Shown here: in pieces, positions 12,560 through 24,364 of the stretch | How positions within the stretch are numbered: the stretch's first letter is position 1 | Layout: each line of letters begins with the position of its first letter | Assembly (NCBI GenBank): GCA_964017155.1 | Contig: OZ024862.1 | Location: forward strand, 30,303,658 to 30,367,657 | Length of the DNA stretch: 64,000 nt | Direction: 5' to 3' | From: Oasisia sp. SBJ-2009 | Taxonomy: Eukaryota; Annelida; Polychaeta; Sabellida; Siboglinidae | Notes under the pieces: generated by a model | Databases searched by the model: none | The model's input: only the letters and a program-made list of their open reading frames with translations | What the model was told of the DNA's origin: nothing | Program-made: the position numbers and the translations under genes

Positions 12560-12569
12560 GTCACGTGAC
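12560..12569. promoter_or_regulatory. GTCACGTGAC palindrome (CLEAR/E-box-like)
   Basis: A perfect palindrome GTCACGTGAC inside the longer palindrome cgtcacgtgacg. This equals the consensus bound by MiT/TFE bHLH-zip factors in animals. It sits in a GC-rich stretch (12,540-12,720) about 1.3 kb upstream of the candidate first exon at 13,832. A role is inference only. Confidence 0.3.
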
Positions 12570-13801
12570 GCCCGTCCAGAGCTTCCCTGTTCTATGTCAA
12601 CTGCCACGGTGTCGCCGCGTTGAAGACATGCACGCGGTTGGTCGGCCGTCGCCATTCGTGCAACTCAGTTTCCAGCTGAGCGACCGACGGTTCCCGGTGC
12701 GTCCATGCAGGTGTATAGAAGCACGATATTTTAAGACTTACAAACGACAACAATGCAGGTTCTATGTGCCAACTGCCAGTGATGCATCTGTCGACGATAA
12801 GAGGTCTGTGTACATAGTACATAACCTTAATGTATTTATTCATCTCTAGCCAGTTTGTCAATAAAATATGAAAGTATCCACTTCGGATATGTTTCTCTTT
12901 CTCTTCACAGAGTGTGGTGTCAAATGTATCGTAGTTAGTCAAAACATGTCAAGATTGTCTTCTCTTTTGTTTCGAACAAATACTTATGCGGGGCTTCATA
13001 TGACACGAGGGTTTGACGAGACACGGAAGGATTAACCTACAACGTTCAGGTTTCTGCGTTGCCTAAATAGTATATATGCTAATGTTTGCAAAATGTAATT
13101 TTAAGTGATGCCCTGTACTACTGTTCTACCGGAAATGTTTCTGCATGTATCATGGTCCAACTCCCAGATTTAATGTCTGCTTGGCCAAACCCCGGACACA
13201 TTCCAGAATCGCAAAGTAATCATGGAATATAATTAACGTGGACAGCTGAATATGTCACATAGTTTCGGCTAAGTTGGTTTGTAAGCCATGGTGCAGTTGA
13301 TCCCGAACGGCTTCGCAGTTGCAACAGCGTTGTGTGGAACCTTTTCCACCAGTGATCCCTAAAGTGCACCATCTGGGTACGCAGTGACGATGTGGCTCAC
13401 AGTGTGACCGCTGGCCGCAGTGACAACGTAGCTGGTTGGCTGTCGACCAGCCACTGTTGCACCGCTGGTTGCAGTGACACTACAATACAATAACCAAATG
13501 ATGATCCCAAATGAGAAATTCACTTTAATGCAACATAGCGATATTAGTTGACTGTCTGTCTACCGGTCACGGTCGGACCATGGGCTGTACATTGCGATCA
13601 CAGTTATTTACAATAATATGGATACACCATTTAAATTGCGTTATAACTTTATCGGTGTGTTGTTATTTGTCTAAAACCGATTTTGGATTGGCATTCCACT
13701 CTACTCTAACTTCCCGCGCATAGTTACGTCAATGCAAAACAATGTCACTTCCGCCCAAATCTGCATAGTTTCCGCGTCTCGGCATCGGACATATCGTAAC
13801 G

Positions 13802-13873
13802 TATATAATAATGTGTGTATTCCTCCCGTACTGAGCCAACATCACCCACTTAGTCAAAACAGACAGATAAGAG
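13802..13873 (+). promoter_or_regulatory. Candidate TATA box and non-coding first exon
   Basis: TATATAA at 13,802 follows a GC-richer stretch (13,700-13,790). About 70 bases on, aagag is followed by a perfect donor gtaagt at 13,874. This would give an untranslated first exon of about 40 bases, presumably for the coiled-coil gene. No ATG-bearing exon linking it to the exon at 17,312 was found. Confidence 0.3.
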
Positions 13874-14429
13874 GTAAGTGAGATGGCAAATTATGTGCAT
13901 AATTAGTATTAATTATTTAACAATTTTCATATTTATTATAGCGCCACATGCAGCAGAATAATAATAGCGCTTTACATATACAGAAAGATGTTACGCTGTT
14001 AATGTTATAAACGCAACACGTAAATAGTTATATCATAATTAAAATCTGCACAAAACTACAGTCGCCGTCTGCTGCGTGATTTCGACACAACAAGGCCTTG
14101 AAGTCAACAAAATGAAGATGTCTGGCTGGTATTCCGAAGTCGCTATAATCGGCCGGCGTTATTGGCTGCAAGTGGCGAACACATAGATGATAGATCTACT
14201 CTAGGGAGTTGCAACAGTCCAAACGGGATGTTACCGTGAATCTTAGGTATAACCATCGCCAGCTTTTCACTTTTCAATCGTTTGAGTGTCGTTGCCATCT
14301 GCCGACAACTTGTGAAACCATCCATATGCACGAACGTGTAAGCATGAATCGTTTTTCAGTGCATATGTATGTTGCTTCATGCTACTAAGGTTGTATCACA
14401 CAGCAGTGTGGCACTATGGTATGCGTTTA

Positions 14430-14885
14430 ATAATCTTTTTTGTATCTACAAGGTAACGTTTGCCATTTATGAAATGTTTTGACAATTATATTTCAGTCAA
14501 TTTGAATCTTTCTTCCAATGGAGTGGAAATATTTGTGTAAATAGCACGTAAACATTCACAGGAGAGATTAGAGAATAAATATAAAATGAATAGTAATATG
14601 TTACGGTTGATCTAATTTCTTAGTTAAAGTATTATTAATAACAAATTTCTGTATATATGAAACCATGATGATACATTCTTAAATCCCCTCCACCTTTATA
14701 TATGACTGATCTGTGTATAATTCTAACTTCACTACTCCTGCCATCTCTTCGAGCTGTCCAGATATGCATTTGTTTATGGCATCTAGACTGCCTTGGGAAT
14801 GGAACATAGCATTAATGTCGTACTTTTACACACAAAAACCTATATTACTACAGTTACTACTCAACCCAATATGCTCACAGGTGAT
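14430..14885 (+). repeat. Dispersed repeat, inverted relative to 43,110-43,600
   Basis: About 450 bases match the reverse complement of 43,110-43,600 with scattered differences. The shared start is gtttgccatttatgaaatgt; shared inner landmarks are ccttgggaatggaacatagc and aaaacctatattact. No ORF or terminal inverted repeat was recognised, so the family is unknown. Confidence 0.75.
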
Positions 14886-15114
14886 ACACAAAACACTGGA
14901 CATAGTTTATCACCTTACAATGTTGTAGCTACCATCTTGTCACATCATAATGAATGACCTGTGTCAGGTCATATTTTCAAGGGTTGACATGGTAACACAA
15001 TAAAACAAACGTATTGAAGAATGCTGTGCAAAGTGTGGACACACAACTTATAACCAGTCAAAAACACTATTTCAGTAGACAGTTCAGCAGAATAAAAATA
15101 ACATATCAACTAAA

Positions 15115-15275
15115 TAAAACAGCCCACCAGAATACTGATGGCCCACTTAAATAAAGATAAACCACCAAAATATACATCCCAACAGAACAAAGATAGCCCA
15201 CCAGAATAAAGATAACCCACCAACATATTAAGTCCACTAGAATAAGGTAGCCCACCAGAATTTAGACAACCCACT
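15115..15275. repeat. Imperfect tandem repeat, unit about 20 bp
   Basis: Units related to agcccaccagaataaagata, about eight degenerate copies. Confidence 0.6.
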
Positions 15276-15834
15276 GGATCTCGCATCAAGTTGGTTTTCA
15301 ACATTAGCTAACATATGTATAACCATATGGACAACAGTGAAACCTTACTTAGCCATCGAGATTCTACATATTCACTTAATGTGTAAATTAAACAGACACT
15401 GTACAATGTCATCCATTCTGTGATAAATGACTCCTATATGCAAAGTAACACTTTTAAGAAACTGCAAGACAATCGCATGTTTATACAGATGTATGTTTTA
15501 ACCGTGCACGTCCTATAAGACATTTGAGTCAAGCAGCAGCATGATGAGAACAACATCTCTCTGCTTGCCAGTATCAGCAGTACTTCAAACAATGTCCCTC
15601 ACAACTGCTGTTAGCAATATCACTTTGGTTGTATTATTCAAACCATATATCATCTCATGGCCAGTTGAACACAGTGCAAAAAAAAATATTTACATAATTT
15701 TATTATAAATATTATATGTACAAGCAAGTGTTTTCATATTTTTAGTACATGTCTGGTCTGTGACATGAGTCATTTACAAGTATACACCTCATACAAATGT
15801 CTCTGACAACAGAACCATTAGTGCAAAGCAGTAA

Positions 15835-16110
15835 TTTGTAATGGGAACCTACTGCATGGGAAAATTAAACATCAAAGTCCATTGCGGTTAACTCTGATTG
15901 CCTTGGCATTACTGCCAATCAATTTTTATTTTGAAACTGGATGTTCTGTTTATAGTTTGAATGAGTTGCAGGCAGAATCTTTCAAATTGCTAATTTTTTT
16001 CTGAGCTTAATAAAGTAACTACACACAAATACTGGGTAATCAGGCAGTAAACCTTCAACATGCATGTTGTAGTCATAAGAATAAAATAGTAAATGAAAAC
16101 ACCCTAGGAG
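15835..16110 (+). repeat. Direct repeat, copy 1 of about 270 bp
   Basis: Matches 17,525-17,800 in the same orientation. Shared landmarks are gttaaacatcaaagt-like, gcagaatctttcaaattgc-like and agtaaaccttcaaca. It belongs, with the 16,740/18,235 pair, to a roughly 1.5-kb local duplication. Confidence 0.7.
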
Positions 16111-16192
16111 TTGGTAACCCCACTAATATTAGGATAGTCAAATTTTAAAGTATGGTTTTAGAATGAAGCCCATTACACAAAAATATAATGGG

Positions 16193-16194
<2 letters not shown>

Positions 16195-16244
<50 letters not shown>

Positions 16245-16251
16245 CATATAC

Positions 16252-16310
<59 letters not shown>

Positions 16311-16364
16311 CATATACATATATATATATATATATATATTATGCATTCAGACTTCAACGTTACT

Positions 16365-16428
<64 letters not shown>

Positions 16429-16430
16429 CT
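16195..16430. repeat. TA/CATA microsatellite
   Basis: Two (TA)n tracts with CATA interruptions, split by about 35 bases of unique sequence. The apparent ORFs in it are artefacts. Confidence 0.9.
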
Positions 16431-16739
16431 TTCTGACTGTTCTCGCGGCTTAGTTTAATGTTTGTGTACTTTTATCGATATTTTATTTAACCTATTTATT
16501 ATACATACATATATATATATATATTTATTTAGCTTCAATAATTTGTGTTATTATATTTATATTTTGTATTTTTTTTAATTGTTACTAGTATATTTATGTT
16601 TTTCTTCTGGTGTGTATTTGTATTTTAGGATAGGATATAGGATATTTAGCGCCACGAACAATTTCAAATTGGATGTGGCGCTATATTAAATAAAAAATAT
16701 ATTATTAAGCCTCATTGCCAACCTCGATATACACCGAGT

Positions 16740-17155
16740 TGTAATCTCTCAAACACCTGAGATAAAATCTCAAGTAATAAAAAAATTCTTTTTGCAGTAA
16801 ATTTCCGCACTTGCGCATTCATATCATCTCAAAACAAAACTGATCTTTGCTTTACACATAGTGAAACCTGCCAATACGAGGATGTGCCAAAAGGATACTT
16901 CATAATGTGTCACTGTAATAATGTCCCAGTGATATTGCAGCAGCTGTTTCTGTTGTGAAAACATTCCTTGAATTTAATAATGTTTATTTTGTATAGTGTC
17001 ATACCCAGAGAAATCATAGCACTTAACATAAGACACATACAGTAAAATAAGACAAATTTAACAAGGAGTTTTCGGATATATGAAAATGCACAGATGTCAC
17101 CCACTGCGAATTGTGCAGATTCACTCAGCATTCAGTAAAAATATTATCATTATTC
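16740..17155 (+). repeat. Direct repeat, copy 1, with SINE-like 3' end
   Basis: Matches 18,235-18,680. Landmarks are aacacctgagataaaa, gcagtaaatttccgcactt and aggatgtgccaaaaggatac. It ends in a SINE-type tail (aatgtttattttgtatagtg ... catagcacttaacat) that also occurs at 41,150 and 62,210. Confidence 0.7.
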
Positions 17156-17311
17156 AGTTGTTACTCAGTTAAAAAATTTTTTGCTCACCGCTATCAGCAT
17201 TACAAGATACAGTTATAGTGTCAGTGCATGTGTGATTTATACCTTTCAAAAGGGTACTACCAGCGTCAATGAGTGAGGAAGTCACATTGTTGATGACATG
17301 TTTTTCTGCAG

Positions 17312-17377
17312 GAGGATTATGCGAATAAACTACAGGAGACAATTCGCCCTCTCAAGTCTCAGCTGAGCCAATATGGG
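17312..17377 (+). CDS. Centriolin-like exon A
   Basis: 66 bp, phase 0 to 0, acceptor tttttctgcag and donor gtacgt. It reads EDYANKLQETIRPLKSQLSQ then YG. It has no ATG, so a 5' coding exon is missing or unrecognised. Confidence 0.8.
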
Positions 17378-20300
17378 GTACGTGCCACGCAACTATGTGC
17401 TTTCATATTCTAGATACTGTTTATAACATACAATAGTTCGTGCTAAGACTATATCTTAAAGCAAGGGTGTCATCTTCTCTACTCAGAATTAGCCGAGCAA
17501 TAATTGGTAACGAGAAGAAGTTTGCTGCTAGAACGTGGCAAAGTTAAACATCAAAGTGTATTGCAGTTAAATCTGCTCAGCTCGGTGTTATTGCTAATCA
17601 ATTTTGTTTTGAAATTAGATGTTTTATTTACAATTTGAACGTGTTGCAGGCGGAATCTTTCAAATTGCAAACATTGTTCTGAGGTTATAAATTATCCAAA
17701 CACAAATTGGCAGACAGTAAACCTTCAACACGCATGTTGTAGTCACAAGAACGTAATATTAAATGAATCATCAATTACAACCTGGAAGCTGGCACCATTG
17801 CTTTGATAACATTACTGTATTGTATTTACTATATTTCTGTGTGAAAGTGTCGCTTAACAGTAAGATTGCTTTGTTTAAATGTAGTGGAATATATATTAAA
17901 TATACTAAAATGTTAGTGTTACTGTTCCTTTAGGAGCTGTCTGCATCCGGCAGTGAAGAAAGTCGTCACGTTCTGTTTGTTGACGATATTGAAAGAAGAG
18001 CTCTAAAGAAACTGAAAGTGGAACTAAAGGTATGTGACAATGTGAAAGAAATTATGGATTGCCTGTGCTACAGTTTCTGACAAATTTAAAACATTTTATT
18101 TTATCGATACAATCTATATAGAAATGTTTTCCTTTGCTGAAGACACTAAACATAAAAGTAAAGTAAGAGTTTTAACCTTACTTTAAATGTTTAACTTGGC
18201 AATGTAGCAGTTAAGCTAAGTGCTTGCAGACATATTTTTAAAACACCTGAGATAAAACTCAAGTAATAAAAAAGGACTTTTTGCAGTAAATTTCCGCACT
18301 TTTGTGCATTCATGTGATGTCAAAACTGATCTTTGCATTACATATAGTGAAACCTGTCAACACCAGGATGTGCCAAAAGGATACTTCATAATGTGTCACA
18401 GTAATAATGTCCCAGGGATATCGCAGCAGCAATATCACTGTTTTGAAAACGTTCGTTGAATGTGAGTTCTATAATAATAATAATAATAATGTTTATTTTG
18501 CATAGTGCCATATCCAGAGAATTCATAGCACTTAACATAGACACATACAGGAAAATAAGACAAATTAAACAATATAAATACATAAATTAATGTTGTTAGT
18601 TTAAAAGTTAAAATAATAAATTATAATGTAAAATAGAGATATAAAAGAAGTTCAATTAATTAATTGCGACAAAAAAATGAATAAATTACAGCAAAATGCT
18701 CTAAGTCACCCTCCAGTGAAACCGGTGACTGTTCTCTGGGTCTCTAAGTCACCCTCCAGTGAGACCAGTGACTGTTCTCTGGGTCTCTAAGTCACCCTCC
18801 AATGAGACCAGTGATTGCTCTCTGGGTCTCTAAGTCACCCTCCAGTGAGACCAGTGACTGTTCTCTGGGTCTCTAAGTCACCCTCCAGTGAGACCAGTGA
18901 TTGTTCTCTGGGTCTCTAAGTCACCCTCCAGTGAGACCAGTGACTGTTCTCTGGGTCTCTAAGTCACCCTCCAGTGAGACCAGTGACTGTTCTCTGGGTC
19001 TCTAAGTCACCCTCCAGTGAGACCATGGACCGTGTGTTGTAGGACCGCCGGGCTGAGTTGGAAGCCCTTGACCTGGCTGTGGGACGGCAGAAGTCTCAGC
19101 TCCACCACATGAGGGAGGTGAAGAGGGACTTACTGGGGAAGAGGGAGGATGCAGCCAGGGAACTCAAGGAGCTGAGGAGGAGCAACACGAAGACACGGCC
19201 ACAGAGAAGGAGGTGGGAGGGAAGGAGAGGGAGGTGGGAGGGAAGGAGAGGGAGGTGGGAGGGAAGGAGAGGGAGGTGGGAGGGAAGGAGAGGGAGGTGG
19301 GAGGGATGGAGAGGGAGGTGGGAAGGAAGGAGAGGGAGGTGGGAGGGAAGGAGAGGGAGGTGGGAGGGAAGAAGAGGGAGGTGGGAGGGAAGGAGAGGGA
19401 GGTGGGAGGGAAGGAGAGGGAGGTGGGAGGGAAGGAGAGGGAGGTGGGAGGGAAGGAGAGGGAGGTGGGAGGGAAGGAGAGGGAGGTGGGAGGGAAGGAG
19501 AGGGAGGTGGGATGGAGAGGGAGGTGGGATGGATGGAGAGGGAGGTGGGAGGGAAGGAGAGGGAGGTGGGAGGGAAGGAGAGAGAGGTGGGATGGAAGGA
19601 GAGGGAGGTGGGAGGGAAGGAGAGGGAGGTGGGAGGGAAGGAGAGGGAGGTGGGAGGAATGGACAGGGAGGTGGGAGGGGAGGAGAGGGAAGGAGAGGGA
19701 GGTGGGAGGGAAGGAGAGGGAGATGGGTGGGAAGGAACTTGACCTTTTTAGTGAACATTGCTACATATTTGAAAAAGGGAATGTTTATGTTTTGCAAGCA
19801 TTTGTTATTATTTTACCTGAATTGGTGTCATTTTATGGGCAGAACTGGGAAACTAGCTGATCTTGTTGCAGATTGTCGGATATGGAAGCGTCAATTTCCC
19901 GAGCAGAGAATGAGCGCAGAGAGAAACTATCTCTAGCACAGGAGAGTGACGACATCTTGTCAACGAAATGACTTGAGCTGACCTTATTAAATCAGCAGGT
20001 AGGAGTACTTGTGTCACATGACATACCAAATAAGATCAAATTTGACCATGGATAATACTGTTGTCAATTAGGTTGGCCTCAAGTTGGATTCATTGATATG
20101 TTAATAATTTCAGCATGTCCGGTTTAAAAAAATCATCTTTATAACAATTGTTAAAAGAATCATTAGATGATAGGTTATCCTGTCATATTAGGGCACATGG
20201 GGGCTAGAATATCAGATAATCATTCTACTGCTCTTGTACAATTTTGTGTAATCCACATTGCCTGAATTCACTTAGTTGTATGAAAGAATACCTGGCTATA

Positions 20301-23300
20301 GACATTGGCAATTGTGAATGGTCAATCTTTTTGCACTAATTTTAGCATGGCTGAATACTTAGGAAGACCAAGACTGTGCAGATGAATGTTCTGTCAGGAA
20401 AGCACAGAGCAGTATTACAAACTGGTTACCACACTATATAAGAACCTACCTTTGCTTTTCACCTGCGCAATAACTAAAAGTCAGGAGGAACTGGAGCAGC
20501 TCCACAGAGAGCTGCGGCGGAGCAAGTCGGAGCTCCAGTTGCTCCAGGAATCAACGGAGAAACGGCGGCGACAACTCGACTCTCTTGACACGCAGCTTGA
20601 GCAGGAAATAGCAAGTCGCAGGCTCGAAATTAAGGTATCACATCTTCTTAGAGGTATTTCATAATTTTATCTCAATTTTTAATATTAGTACATAATAAAA
20701 AGTGTAGACATCTTATATTCTTCTTCTTCTTCTTCTTCCATTAATGGCCACCGGTCAACTTGCTGACCATTATTGGCATTGGTTTTTTTGAGTTGTCCTT
20801 CTCTAGAATTAGTGAATCCACTACAGGTTACACATTTATTTACCCCCTGTGTGGGATCTTTTACTTCCCCTGGCATAGACACCAGTTAGAAGGGACCACC
20901 GACTTTTAGTGTCTCTTCCGAAAGACACAGGCAAATGTGGGGTGAACAAAATTGCCTAAGTTTTTAAACGGCGGTAGGTGGGATTGAACCACCGTCCCCT
21001 CGATTGACAGTCCGGCGCTCTACCACGCAACCACCGCTCACCACTGTTGTGTTGATATCTCCTTCTGTGTTCTTCAGGTGGTCGAAGACAAACTGACCGA
21101 TTTGAAGACAAAAAGGAAACTGAAAGAGCAGGATCTTAGCTGGGTGAGTGGTCATCTATATATCACTGACCAGTCATTTATGCTAAGTTTGATGCATTTT
21201 ATATCAATGTTTGGTTGAAAGCATTAATAAGTAAAGGCAGTTCTTATATAGCGCAATATCCAATCCTCAGGACCGTTCAAAGCGCTTTACACTTTACTTC
21301 CCTGACAGACCTGTTCACTCAGACACCATCTCGGCTTCTATGGGAAGCATCCAGCCATATGCTACAATTAATGTGCGAAGGCTGCTCGTACACATATCCA
21401 CCACTGTCTATAGCCAGGTACTCATTTAATTCAGCTGAGTGAACTGGAGCAATGTAGAGTGAAAAAACTTGCCCAAGGTTTTAACGCCGCAGCCAGGATT
21501 CGAACCCGGGTTCTCGTAGTCGAGAGTCCGAAGTTCTACCCCTGAGCCACTGCGCTCTAAAGTAACATTGAAGTGAACATGCTTATCAAGCATGGTACTG
21601 ATGTCTAGAACAATCCCATGGTGCAGTGCAAGAAGACGTATTTGCACTTTTTATGGTAACCTCTAATGTTTGAATTGGTTTTTACCATGACTAATGTTAG
21701 TGTTAGAAGTAATGTCAAAATGTTGTTAAAAAATGTACGTAAAGTTTGTGAGTTGGTACTGCATTGTTTAATTTGTTTTACATTAAAATAGTCTACAAAA
21801 TTATGTTATACATGTGTAGGTTGTCCTGTATGCATGGCTCTGCATGCATACATGCTTTTATTCTGCAATAAACCATGTTTAAAATTTGGTTTACAGCGTG
21901 AACTTTGTATGGTCGGAATATTAAAACTGAGAATGCTTTCTCAGGTTAACTAAATATATTTCTGCAGGCTGTATTATAAAAATGTTTATTCTTATATTAA
22001 AAATATTTAACGAGTAGACGAGAAATAGAGAGATTCATTTTAAAATATTGCTCTTGTGGAGGAGTAAGTGGAGCAGTAACTGGAGAAATAAGTGGAGCAG
22101 TAAGTGGAGCAGTAATTGGAGCAGTAAGTGGAGCAGTAACTGGAGAAGTAAGTGGAGCAGTAACTGGAGCAGTAAGTGGAGCAGTAATTGGATCAGTAAG
22201 TGGAGCAGTAAGTGGAGCAGTAAGTGGAGCAGTAAGTGGAGCAGTAAGTGGAGCAGTAAGTTGAACAGTAAATGGAGCAGTAATTGGATCAGTAAGTGGA
22301 GCAGTAAGTGGAACAGTAAGTGGAGCAGTAAGTGAAGCAGTAAGTGGAACAGTAAGTGGAGCAGTAAGTGAAGCAGTAAGTGGAGCAGTAAGTGGAGCAG
22401 TAATTGGAGCAGTAAGTGGAGCAGTAATTGGATCAGTAAGTGGAGCAGTAAGTGGAGCAGTAAGTGGAGCAGTAAGTGGAGCAGTAAGTGGAGCAGTAAG
22501 TTGAACAGTAAATGGAGCAGTAATTGGATCAGGAAGTGGAGCAGTAAGTGGAACAGTAAGTGGAGCAGTAAGTGAAGCAGTAAGTGGAACAGTAAGTGGA
22601 GCAGTAAGTGAAGCAGTAAGTGGAGCAGTAAGTGGAGCAGTAATTGGAGCAGTAAGTGGAGCAGTAAGTGGAGCAGTAAGTGGAGCAGTAAGTGGAGCAG
22701 TAAGTGGAGTAGTAAGTGGAACAGTAAGTGGAGCAGTAATTGGAGCATTTCACTGAGAACACACGAGGAAAACAATTACATACAGACCAAACGTTGTTGT
22801 GTTTCACGACAGGATGACAGCGAGCTGCAGGGTGACACGAGCGACGTCCAGGAGTTGACGACAGAACTGGAGCATCTGAAGCGACAAGTGGAGCAGACTA
22901 GAGCCAAGTTGGTGGAGCTTGAAGCCGAGAGGACGACAGCTGAGACGGCTGTTGCGAAACTGAAGCGAGAGAAGGTTCAGCTGGATGAGACCCACCGAGG
23001 TCTGCACAGACCAACTGAAAAGGTGATGTCTTGTGACTTCAGCAGGGCCCATACGGGGCCTTGAAAGTCTTGAAAAGGCTTGAATTTGATTGGACCAAAT
23101 TCAAGGCCTTGAAATCGTTGAATTTTATAAAGTAGTCTTGAAAAGTCTTGAATTTAATTGTGGTCAATAAATAATTTGTTTAACTCAATTGTCATGACAA
23201 ACTAACAGATGTAGGCCAGTGGCAGTCGGGCGGAAGGGAAAGCCAACGCACAAAAATAACTCGCTGTTCTTAGTCGAGTAAGGTGAGGCGAGGGTGATCT

Positions 23301-24310
23301 CCCTGGCATGCGATGGTGATCTCCCCGGCATGCGAGGGTGATCTCCCCGGCATGCGAGGGTTTCTCTACCCGGCATGCGAGGGTGATCTCCCCGGCATGC
23401 GAGGGTGATCTCCCTGGCATGCGAGGGTGATCTCCCCGGCATGCGAGGGTGATCTCCCTGGCATGCGAGGGTGATCTCCCCGGCATGCGAGGGTGATCTC
23501 CCCGGCATGCGAGGGTGATCTCCCCGACATGCGAGGGTGATCTCCCCAATATGCGAGGGTGATCTCCCCGGCATACGAGGGTGATCTCCCTGGCATGCGA
23601 AGGTGATCTCCCTGGTATGCGAGGGTGATCTCCCCATCATGCGAGGTTGATCTCCCTGGCATGAGAGGCTGATCTCCCTGGATGCAAGGCTGATATCCCC
23701 TGGATGCGAAGCTGATCTCCCTGGCATGCGAGGGTGATCTCCCCGGCATGCGAGGCTGATCTCCCCGGCATGCAAGGGTGATCTCCCTGGCATGCGAAGG
23801 TGATCTCCCTGGTATGCGAGTGTGATCTCCCCAACATGCGAGGGTGATCTCCCCGGCATGCGAAGCTGATCTCCCTGGCATGCGAGGGTGATCTCCCCGG
23901 CATGCAAGGGTGATCTCCCCGGCATGCGAGGTTGATCTCAGTCATATTAACACTTACTGTGAAACTTCAAATTGAGATGATTCAGTCAACTTGAACATAC
24001 TGATCAATTTTAACCACATCTCTTAACCCTTGTCTTCTGTGGTTGCAGAACGGAGCAGCAGATTGAGGAGAGAGTGAAGAGCAGAAGGTTAAAGCTGGAG
24101 TGTCTGGACGGAGAGCTGCGGCAGATTGAGGCTGCCCTGGATGAGGGGAGGGAAAGGAAGGGGGCTGTGGATAGGGACCTGACCACACTCAGGGCCAGTG
24201 TACACGGTGAGACACCTTCACTGATATTGTAACACTAAATGTATGTGCATTGCTTAAGAATTTATTTTTAATGTCATACACGTTTTAATCAGTGTTTATG
24301 TTTTAGATTA

Positions 24311-24364
<54 letters not shown>

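Noticed and set aside
12496..12942. Overlapping 117- and 116-codon ORFs
   Set aside because: GC-rich patch open on both strands by chance; no recognisable protein or splice context.
14143..14331. Minus-strand ORF of 62 codons in a GC-richer patch
   Set aside because: No similarity recognised and no supporting signals; possibly an old transposon piece, but this cannot be shown.
19096..19797. Proline-rich minus-strand ORF (LPLLPSH)
   Set aside because: Antisense of the purine array next to exon C.
20970..21041. Functional tRNA gene
   Set aside because: The anticodon stem does not pair and a SINE body with a GAA tail follows; it is a SINE head. The same applies to 21,485-21,558.
23185..23945. 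ORFs of PGRSPSHAGEITLAC repeats
   Set aside because: Product of the 22-bp intronic array; three frames give the same peptide shifted.
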